Source: JBEBBU01 sp041158225 (GTDB taxonomy: Bacteria; Pseudomonadota; Gammaproteobacteria; Methylococcales; Methylococcaceae). Taken from it: a DNA stretch of 11,105 nucleotides. The DNA lies in contig JBEBBU010000097.1 of NCBI GenBank assembly GCA_041158225.1, positions 1 through 11,105 of the forward strand, written 5' to 3'. This document shows, piece by piece, positions 1 to 5,520 of the stretch (positions are counted from its first letter, which is position 1; the number at the start of each line of letters is the position of its first letter). The notes under the pieces were generated by a model. It made no database searches, was not told the origin of the DNA, and saw only the letters and a list, made by a program, of their open reading frames with translations. The position numbers were made by a program, and so were the translations under genes.

Positions 1-74
1 GACCTCGGAAGTGAAACCGCTTAGCGCCGATGATAGTGTGGTTACCCATGCGAAAGTAGGACACTGCCAGACTC
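1..74 (+). rRNA. rrf: 5S ribosomal RNA, 3' part (5' end outside window)
   Basis: This is the 3' two-thirds of a 5S rRNA. The segments GAAGTGAAAC, TAGCGCCGATG, TAGTGTGG, CCCATGCGAAAGTAGG and CACTGCCAG follow one another exactly as in gammaproteobacterial 5S rRNA. Aligned by eye with E. coli 5S, the window opens near nucleotide 44 of the 120-nt molecule. The arm after TAGTGTGG is about 3 nt shorter than in E. coli. The mature 3' end is placed at 74 by analogy with the E. coli ending and could be off by one or two bases. The molecule is the last gene of an rRNA operon lying to the left, and an intrinsic terminator follows 10 nt later. Confidence 0.95.
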
Positions 75-84
75 CTAACACCTC

Positions 85-113
85 AAAAAAACCCGCCAAA
101 AGCGGGTTTTTTT
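85..113 (+). terminator. Intrinsic terminator of the rRNA operon
   Basis: A perfect stem CCCGC/GCGGG with a 5-nt CAAAA loop is flanked by seven A's (85-91) and seven T's (107-113), so the stem can extend to 12 bp. The T-run gives a canonical rho-independent terminator on the plus strand. The A-run on the other side would also give a U-tract on the minus strand, so it may work in both directions. It sits directly after 5S rRNA and 27 nt before the mak start codon. Confidence 0.93.
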
Positions 114-140
114 GTGCCTGACGATTTTTAGGGGGGTAGC

Positions 141-1046
141 ATGCAATTTCTGACAGGCATCGATCTGGGCGGCACCAAGATCGAGATTGCGGTTCTGGAT
201 ACCGATGGACACTTTGTACTCCGGCATCGTGTGCCTACGCCTCAGGGACAGTACGAAGCCACGCTGGAGGCGATTGCCAGTCTGGTGCGCTATGCCGAAG
301 CCCGTATTGGCAGCATAGACAAGCTTGGCATTGGAACTCCTGGTGCCATTTCACCGGCTAGCAGACTGCTGAGAAACTCCAATTCCATCTGTCTTAACGA
401 CAGGCCAATCCAGCAGGATCTTGAGCAGGTATTACAGCGTCAGGTGTTGATGGCTAATGATGCTGACTGTTTTGCACTTTCGGAAGCCATTGATGGTGCC
501 GGCAGGGGTGCCAGGTCGGTCTGGGGTATTATTCTTGGTACAGGCGTTGGCAGTGGTATTGTCGTCGGGCAGCTGTTACTTGCCGGGCCGAATGCCATCG
601 CGGGAGAGTGGGGGCACAACCCTTTGGTCTGTCCTGCCATCATGGATTCAGAACTTTTGCCTGCCTGTTATTGCGGGCGTACCGGCTGTATCGAACAGTA
701 TCTTTCAGGGCCAGGTATGCGTGCTGATCATCTGCGTGAGCATGGTGTTGCGCTGGATCCTGATGCGATTGTCAGTGGAGCTGATCAGGGCGATGTCGCC
801 TGCCTGGCTACACTACAGCGTTATATTGAGCGTCTGGCCAGTGCGCTGGGAGCTGTGATCAATATCCTTGATCCTGATGTTATCGTGCTGGGCGGCGGCA
901 TGGGGAATATTCAGTATCTTTATGAACGGGTCCCCATGGCCTGGCAGCCTTATATCTTTTCTGACCATGTGGCCACCCGCCTGCTAGCGCCTGTACATGG
1001 GGACTCCAGTGGCGTCAGGGGCGCTGCTTTTCTCTGTCGGGAGTAA
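141..1046 (+). CDS. mak: Fructokinase Mak, ROK family
   Basis: This is a cytoplasmic sugar kinase that probably phosphorylates D-fructose to fructose 6-phosphate with ATP. The 301-aa length is as expected for Mak. The N-terminal phosphate-binding motif GIDLGGTK is at residues 6-13. GIGTPGAISP is at 63-72 and the catalytic Asp lies in NDAD (D107). A second phosphate loop, GTGVGSG, is at 133-139. The ROK zinc site is complete: H159 in EWGHNP, then C176, C178 and C183 in CYCGRTGC. NILDPDVIVLGGGM (241-254) and HGDSSGVRGAA (287-297) are near identical to E. coli Mak as I recall it, which favours fructokinase over NagK or a ROK repressor; there is no N-terminal HTH. The ATG has a strong AGGGGGG site at 130-136, 4 nt upstream. 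The last 63 bp overlap the convergent EAL-like gene. There is almost no room for its own promoter after the rRNA terminator. Confidence 0.92.
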   Translation: MQFLTGIDLGGTKIEIAVLDTDGHFVLRHRVPTPQGQYEATLEAIASLVRYAEARIGSIDKLGIGTPGAISPASRLLRNSNSICLNDRPIQQDLEQVLQRQVLMANDADCFALSEAIDGAGRGARSVWGIILGTGVGSGIVVGQLLLAGPNAIAGEWGHNPLVCPAIMDSELLPACYCGRTGCIEQYLSGPGMRADHLREHGVALDPDAIVSGADQGDVACLATLQRYIERLASALGAVINILDPDVIVLGGGMGNIQYLYERVPMAWQPYIFSDHVATRLLAPVHGDSSGVRGAAFLCRE

Positions 1047-1829
1047 CCCAGCGTAATCGCCCGTCATCAGATGGGCGCCGCTGTTTTCGGCCAGCCTCAG
1101 ATCTTCGGGGCCACGAATATTCTCAATGACCGCAACCGTATCCAGGCGTCGAATGGTCTGTATAAGCCCGTGCCTTCCAAAGACATCGCCAGGTGTTTTG
1201 TTGTAAAACAGCTGTATAGGCAGCCTTATATAGTCTGGAACCAGACGTTTCAGGAACTGGATGAGCAGGTCGTTGCCATGAATATGGTTAGCATCCAGAG
1301 AAAGTGCTATTTCATAACCACGCTCGCGATAATTCTTCAGTCCTGAAAGAATGAGTTGATGGCTGGTTCTTGAGTGATGATCCAGTTTGACAGTAATAAT
1401 GACTTTTTTGGTTTCCAGTCCGCAACGCAATAGAATATCGCTGAAATATGCACCATGATCTTTTCTGATATTGATCACATGATGTTCACTGACCGGCAAA
1501 AACAGACTGTGCTGCTCATGGGCAAGTGGCAGAAAATTGAGAATATGGACCGTACGGATGAGGCGATCCAGATTGATGATGCTGCTACTATCTTCATGCG
1601 CCACGCTGACAGCTTTTTCTGAGCGCCAATGCTGGCTGAGTTGGGCATCAAGACTGATTTGACGCTGGCTGAAAAACGGTTCAACAACGGGATTAAGCTG
1701 GCTGCCAAACTGCAGGGCGTGATAGCTCCCTGTGGCGATGCCGTTTTCATAAAACAGCAGATTTTCAGTGGCGCCATATTCTTCTATGAAGCGCTGATTG
1801 AAATAGTTTACCAAGTCAAATAATGGCAT
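984..1829 (-). CDS. Degenerate EAL-domain protein, probably not catalytic
   Basis: This 281-aa soluble protein has no signal peptide or membrane segment. The pattern of a diverged EAL domain is visible from about residue 85: INLDRLIRTVHILNFL (85-100), a strand ending LFLPVS, DHGAYFSDILLRCGL (124-138), NYRERGYEIALSLDA (166-180), VPDYIRLP (197-204), VAVIEN (232-237) and GAHLMTGDYAGL (251-262). These match the order of conserved EAL strands, but catalytic signatures are replaced: KLD where E-x-T-E is expected, LDAN for DDFG, RLP for K-x-D, TG for QG. I infer no c-di-GMP hydrolysis, with possible binding or partner-docking roles. The start at 1829 is chosen because GGAAGG (complement of 1835-1840) lies 5 nt upstream. 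The frame is open back to 2051, but that stretch is AT-rich and lacks such a site. The C-terminal tail (about residues 262-281) is encoded antisense to the end of mak. It diverges from the binding-protein/TPS cluster. Confidence 0.72.
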   Translation of the reverse strand: MPLFDLVNYFNQRFIEEYGATENLLFYENGIATGSYHALQFGSQLNPVVEPFFSQRQISLDAQLSQHWRSEKAVSVAHEDSSSIINLDRLIRTVHILNFLPLAHEQHSLFLPVSEHHVINIRKDHGAYFSDILLRCGLETKKVIITVKLDHHSRTSHQLILSGLKNYRERGYEIALSLDANHIHGNDLLIQFLKRLVPDYIRLPIQLFYNKTPGDVFGRHGLIQTIRRLDTVAVIENIRGPEDLRLAENSGAHLMTGDYAGLLPTEKSSAPDATGVPMYRR

Positions 1830-1842
1830 ATAATCCTTCCTT

Positions 1843-1869
1843 AAAAAAGGGGGAGACGCCAGTCCCCCC
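1843..1869 (-). terminator. Terminator-like hairpin in the leader of the EAL gene (possible attenuator)
   Basis: Read on the minus strand, GGGGG and GAC-type arms (1849-1857 against 1862-1869) pair over about 8 bp with one bulged base and a 4-nt loop, or alternatively as a 6-bp stem with an 8-nt loop. Six U's (complement of A1843-1848) follow at once, which is the layout of an intrinsic terminator. It lies between the putative promoter and the ribosome binding site of the EAL gene, whose GGAAGG begins 2 nt after the U-run. No gene on the minus strand ends here, so it is more likely a control element of the downstream gene than an ordinary gene-end terminator. I do not recognise any known riboswitch class. 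Confidence 0.5.
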
Positions 1870-1896
1870 AAAGGCACCATGAACCTCACGTAAAAT

Positions 1897-1925
1897 ATAT
1901 TAAGCAAGGTTGTGTTTCTGGTAAA
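1897..1925 (-). promoter_or_regulatory. Putative sigma-70 promoter for the EAL gene
   Basis: On the minus strand a -35-like TTTACC (complement of 1920-1925, 4 of 6 to consensus) is followed after exactly 17 nt by a -10-like TAATAT (complement of 1897-1902, 4 of 6). Transcription would start near 1889-1890, giving a leader of about 60 nt that contains the terminator-shaped hairpin and the GGAAGG ribosome binding site. The region is AT-rich, so chance matches are likely. Confidence 0.35.
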
Positions 1926-2108
1926 GTGATAAAAGATCTTAATCATATGCGCAATTCGTATAAGTAGGTTGTTGAATTGCAAGACAAGCCCTTTTCCAGG
2001 CTTTGCAAAAGTTAATAATTTTTTATTGTTTCCTTTCCTGTCCTGTTTCAAATAAATTAGCCATTCGCTTGTAATACCTGGTTAATTATTCGGAAAGAGG
2101 ATATGGAT

Positions 2109-3779
2109 ATGAAGAAACTGCATAATAGATATTCTGGTGCTGGTGTACGCCAGTGGGTGCTGGGGGTTGCCGGTGTTGCTGCTCTGGCAGGTGCTGGATC
2201 TGTCCATGCCTACGGGCCGACTGAGAAACCGGACATTGTGGTTTATCTGGCAGGCGCTGCCCAGACAGATAAGCTGCTTTTTACTGCAGTCCAGGGACTT
2301 TTTGATCCTGACAGTTCCCTTGACTATTACAATGCCACTTCTGCAGGTATTGGCACGGACGCTGCCACCAGCAAGGGCTATCTGCACTGGGCGCTGTACG
2401 GCAATGTGCAGTCTACCAAGCTGGGGGTGACGGGGTCTGATGCTGTTAAAGTGCTTTTTGTCAAGAACTCGGTAGGCGGCGCTGTTGGCACCTTTCCATT
2501 TATCCAGAAACAGTCTACGGTTAAAAACAAGGCTGCTACTGCGGGTTATACGTCCCAGTCTTTTATTGATCTGAGCAAGGCAATCAGTGTTGCAGCCAAC
2601 CAGTGGAAGGTGGATAGCCAGTCGCTGGTCAGCGTGAAACAGGATGCGGGTATCAACTGGGGTGAGCCCGCTATCTACCAGGGAGACAATGTGCCCACTG
2701 GCTGGGCCGCTATTGTGCCGGCGCAGGCTAGCCAGATTACCGTGCTGCCCGCGGTCAATGCAGTCATCGGTATTGTCGCCACGACCAGTCTGCGCAATGC
2801 GCTGCAGGATGCCCAGTATGGCCTGACCCTGACCTCTGCGGATCGTGAGAAAGCTGAATACCAGCCCAGTCTGACGCGGCAGCAACTGGTCAGTCTGGTC
2901 ACAGGCCAGATAGGCAAGTGGAGTGATTTTGTGGTGACCAGTGCTAATGGTAGCCGGCAGTCCCTGACAGATTTCGCTTCAGCTGATATTCCTCCAGGTA
3001 CCACGGGTGTCATCCCGTTTAACAAAACCGTGCATGTCGTCTGGCGTAATCGTGATGCCGGTATTCGCGCGGCATTCAATGCCATCGCACTCAATCAGCC
3101 TTGGGCAGGCACCAGTGCCTGGAAACCTACTGAAGCCAAAGATCCTATCAATGGTCCAATAGCCTATCAGGAAGACTCATCGTCAATCGAGCAGGTACTG
3201 GATGATCTTGAAAAGGGAACCAACAATAGCGGCAAGGTTGATCATACTGCATGGGCCATTGGTCTGCAGAGTCTTGAAAAGAATGCGACTGGCAAGCTCG
3301 GCTACCGTTTCCTCAAGGTAGACGGTGTGGCGCCTACTATCGAAAATGTCTATAACGGCAAATATCCCCTGTGGTCGACTATCACTTTGCAGTATCTGGC
3401 CAAGGGCACTGTCGGCAAGGATGGTGCCAATCTGCTGGCGACTACCAAGTACAATACCGTGCAGAACAAGCAGCGTTTCGTGCAGTTGATCAGGAAGCAG
3501 CTGGGTGAGAATGTAGGTGCTCTTGCGAGTTTCAATGCCAAGAATGCAACCCACAGTTTTGGTCTTTCTGGTTACCTGGCCACACCAGAGCTGGCCGGTG
3601 CACAGATTACCGGCAGCTGGGATGCCACAAAGCCTGTCACGCTCTACACCTATGGTTCACCTACCAACCATGCACGTTCTCCAGTGGTGTACAAGGCAAT
3701 TGCATCGCCTACTGGCAAGGATGGTCTGGTGCCTTTCAATGCTTCGGCTGCCGGAGCAACAACGCCTCAGTCATGGTGA
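2109..3779 (+). CDS. Exported periplasmic-binding-protein-like protein (distant PstS-type fold), TPS-linked
   Basis: The product is 556 aa with a Sec signal peptide: MKK start, R7/R14, hydrophobic core 16-30, likely cleavage after SVHA (A34). The mature part opens with PDIVVYLAGAAQTDKL (41-56), the strand-loop-helix that begins many PstS-like binding proteins. LTRQQLVSLVTGQIGKWSDF (255-274) strongly resembles the PstS segment LTxxQLxxIFxGKIxxW. HVVWRNRDAGIRAAFNAIAL (309-328) corresponds to the PstS VVxRxDGSGTxxxF helix. At 556 aa it is far longer than PstS (about 320-350 aa), so it has large insertions or an extra C-terminal part. The ligand is unknown. I prefer ATG 2109 because GAGG (2097-2100) is 8 nt away; ATG 2103 is only 2 nt from it. 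It lies 109 nt before tpsB with no terminator between, so co-expression with the TPS pair is plausible. No PstC/A/B transporter genes are visible. Confidence 0.7.
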   Translation: MKKLHNRYSGAGVRQWVLGVAGVAALAGAGSVHAYGPTEKPDIVVYLAGAAQTDKLLFTAVQGLFDPDSSLDYYNATSAGIGTDAATSKGYLHWALYGNVQSTKLGVTGSDAVKVLFVKNSVGGAVGTFPFIQKQSTVKNKAATAGYTSQSFIDLSKAISVAANQWKVDSQSLVSVKQDAGINWGEPAIYQGDNVPTGWAAIVPAQASQITVLPAVNAVIGIVATTSLRNALQDAQYGLTLTSADREKAEYQPSLTRQQLVSLVTGQIGKWSDFVVTSANGSRQSLTDFASADIPPGTTGVIPFNKTVHVVWRNRDAGIRAAFNAIALNQPWAGTSAWKPTEAKDPINGPIAYQEDSSSIEQVLDDLEKGTNNSGKVDHTAWAIGLQSLEKNATGKLGYRFLKVDGVAPTIENVYNGKYPLWSTITLQYLAKGTVGKDGANLLATTKYNTVQNKQRFVQLIRKQLGENVGALASFNAKNATHSFGLSGYLATPELAGAQITGSWDATKPVTLYTYGSPTNHARSPVVYKAIASPTGKDGLVPFNASAAGATTPQSW

Positions 3780-3793
3780 TGACACAGAGAAAT

Positions 3794-3820
3794 ATGACAG
3801 AAACGTAACGCAGCTGTAAT
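3794..3820 (+). promoter_or_regulatory. Inverted repeat upstream of tpsB; Pho-box-like half-sites
   Basis: ATGACAG (3794-3800) and CTGTAAT (3814-3820) form a 6-of-7 inverted repeat separated by 13 nt, in the 109-nt gap before tpsB. Each arm also resembles the PhoB half-site CTGTCAT: the left one is a perfect match on the minus strand, and the right one matches 6 of 7 on the plus strand. In each case the partner half-site 11 nt away is poor (3 of 7). PhoB normally binds direct repeats, so this may be an operator for another regulator or chance. No convincing -10/-35 pair was found next to it. Confidence 0.25.
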
Positions 3821-3888
3821 AATTCACCCTTAACATGAACGCTATCCAGTAGCCCAGTCAACAAGTTCCCCGGAAAGAAGTCACCAGC

Positions 3889-5520
3889 ATGACCCAGTTA
3901 TTGTGCCTGATTGTTTTTATGGTTCACCTGACCGCACCTGCCGCTGTCATGGCGGCAGCTCAGGCTCAGGCACAACCCGGGCCTGCTGAGACTGAATCCG
4001 GAGCAAAGTTTGATGTCTGGGAGTTTTCTGTCGAAGGAAACTCGGTGCTTAGTGAGTATGACGTCCAGAAGACGGTCTACCCTTTTCTGGGGCCTGGTAA
4101 ATCCATTGAAACGGTGGAAGAAGCCAGGAGCGCTCTGGAAAAAGTCTATCAGGAGTCTGGCTATCAGACAGTACTGGTCGATATTCCCGAACAGGATGTT
4201 GTAGGCGGTCTTGTCCGCCTGCGCGTCGTGGAAGGCAAGGTAGGACGTCTCCAGGTTACGGGTGAGCGCTACTTTTCTGCTGGCCAGATCCGGGAGAAAG
4301 TTCCCGAGCTTGCACCTGGCAAGGTGCCCAATATGAATGTGGTGCAGACACAGCTGGCTCAGGTAGCTTCTGAATCCAGTGACCGTTCGGTGACACCGGT
4401 GTTGCGTCCAGGTCTGGAGGCAGGACTTATGGAAGCAGAACTCAAGGTTAATGATGAACTGCCCCTGCATACCTATGCTGAACTCAACGGTCGTAACAGT
4501 GTGGGAACATCGCGGCTCAGACTGATAGGGCAGGTCAGCTATGACAATCTCTGGCAGAAACAGCACAGGATTTCCATGCTGTACCAGTTTTCTCCCGAGG
4601 TGCCCGATCAGGTGGATGTCATCAATGGCAGCTATGCCATGCCGACCACCTTCCTTGGCGAAGGCATGAGGGATGGCAAGCTGATTTTCTACGGTCTTGG
4701 CATCAGTTCCAAGTCAGGTGTGGCCACTGGCATTGGCGGGGGGCTGGCACTGGGTAACGGTTATATTCTGGGGTCGCGTCTGGTCAAGCCGCTGGAGGGC
4801 TGGCAGCACTATTCACACTCGATTACTGGCGGTGTGGACTACAAAAACCTCAACCAGAATATCGTGACGACAGATGATCTGACGAACACTGCGTTTGAGC
4901 GTCCTGTTCATTATCTGCCATTCCAGCTGGCCTATATGGGCAATGTCAAGGAGCAGGAAGGACTGACCAATTTTAACCTGGAAGCCAACTTCAACTTTGC
5001 TGATATGGGTGATAACACCCAGGAATTCCAGAATCGCAGAAATGGTGCTACGCCGAACTACGTTCATCTTAATGGGCAGGTGCAGCAGCGAGTATTCCTT
5101 CCCATGGATGTCCAGATGGAAGGTCGGGCTTCTGGCCAGCTGGCCAGTCAGCCACTGATCAATAATGAACAGTTCGCTGGCGGTGGCATGTACAGTGTCA
5201 AGGGTTATAACGAAGTCGAGGTGTTGGGCGATAGCGGTATTCAGGGATCGTTTGAACTGCTGTCACCACAATTATTCAGTCATGATCAGGTACAGAACTT
5301 GCGTGCGCTTGCCTTTGTTGACGGCGCACAACTCTGGATTAATCAGGCCTTGCCAGGCCAGCCAGACAATTACACCCTGGCCAGTACGGGTATAGGATTC
5401 AGAACCCGCTTCTGGAAGCATTTCAACGGTGAGTTCGAGTGGGCAAAAGCGCTGATCGCCACGTCGACCACCCAGGCGGGTGATAACCGCCTCCAATTCA
5501 GGATTGCCCATGATTACTAG
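3889..5520 (+). CDS. TpsB outer-membrane transporter (ShlB/FhaC/HecB family)
   Basis: This is the pore partner of a two-partner (type Vb) secretion system, expected in the outer membrane and exporting the TpsA encoded next. Length is 543 aa, normal for the family. It has a Sec signal peptide (residues 1 to about 22-24, VMA-type cleavage). POTRA 1 covers about 41-118: FSVEGNSVLSEYDV, then ALEKVYQESGYQTVLVDIPEQ, ending VRLRVVEGKV. POTRA 2 covers about 119-188. A 16-stranded barrel of alternating residues runs from about 194 to the final Y543, an aromatic C-terminus typical of outer-membrane proteins. The L6-loop motif is VKGY (437-440), where most family members have VRGY/F. Only about 17-19 residues separate the cleavage site from POTRA 1, so the N-terminal plug helix known from FhaC appears short or absent. 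The ATG is preceded by GGAAAGAAG (3872-3880), 8 nt upstream. The stop overlaps the tpsA start. Confidence 0.93.
   Translation: MTQLLCLIVFMVHLTAPAAVMAAAQAQAQPGPAETESGAKFDVWEFSVEGNSVLSEYDVQKTVYPFLGPGKSIETVEEARSALEKVYQESGYQTVLVDIPEQDVVGGLVRLRVVEGKVGRLQVTGERYFSAGQIREKVPELAPGKVPNMNVVQTQLAQVASESSDRSVTPVLRPGLEAGLMEAELKVNDELPLHTYAELNGRNSVGTSRLRLIGQVSYDNLWQKQHRISMLYQFSPEVPDQVDVINGSYAMPTTFLGEGMRDGKLIFYGLGISSKSGVATGIGGGLALGNGYILGSRLVKPLEGWQHYSHSITGGVDYKNLNQNIVTTDDLTNTAFERPVHYLPFQLAYMGNVKEQEGLTNFNLEANFNFADMGDNTQEFQNRRNGATPNYVHLNGQVQQRVFLPMDVQMEGRASGQLASQPLINNEQFAGGGMYSVKGYNEVEVLGDSGIQGSFELLSPQLFSHDQVQNLRALAFVDGAQLWINQALPGQPDNYTLASTGIGFRTRFWKHFNGEFEWAKALIATSTTQAGDNRLQFRIAHDY
5500..5503 (+). promoter_or_regulatory. 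Ribosome binding site of tpsA inside the end of tpsB
   Basis: AGGA lies 6 nt before ATG 5510, inside the last codons of tpsB. It fixes the tpsA start, which overlaps the tpsB stop by 11 bp, and suggests translational coupling between transporter and substrate. Confidence 0.65.

Noticed and set aside
1071..1346. Plus-strand 91-codon ORF after mak
   Set aside because: It is antisense to the EAL-like gene, overlaps no conserved motif and has no convincing ribosome binding site.
1830..2051. 74-codon N-terminal extension of the EAL-like protein
   Set aside because: The frame is open, but it is AT-rich, has no good ribosome binding site at its ATG, and contains the hairpin and putative promoter; the GGAAGG site supports the start at 1829.
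1870..2060. c-di-GMP (GEMM) riboswitch in the leader of the EAL-like gene
   Set aside because: A GCAAAGCC string on the minus strand resembles part of GEMM-I, but the other conserved blocks (CACGCAC, GGGCAAACC, GGTAGCGGGG) are not present.
2046..2075. Plus-strand promoter TTTCAA-18 nt-TGTAAT before the binding-protein-like gene
   Set aside because: The -10 matches 5 of 6 but the -35 matches only 3 of 6 in an AT-rich stretch where such matches are common; not strong enough to list.
2082..2885. Long minus-strand ORF (267 codons) antisense to the binding-protein-like gene
   Set aside because: It lies wholly over a gene with signal peptide and family motifs, lacks recognisable domains, and its composition (rich in Arg, His, Cys) is what an antisense frame gives.
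3898..4566. Minus-strand ORF of 222 codons antisense to the tpsB POTRA region
   Set aside because: The plus strand has clear TpsB motifs and a good ribosome binding site; the antisense product has no domain signature and is Cys/His-rich.
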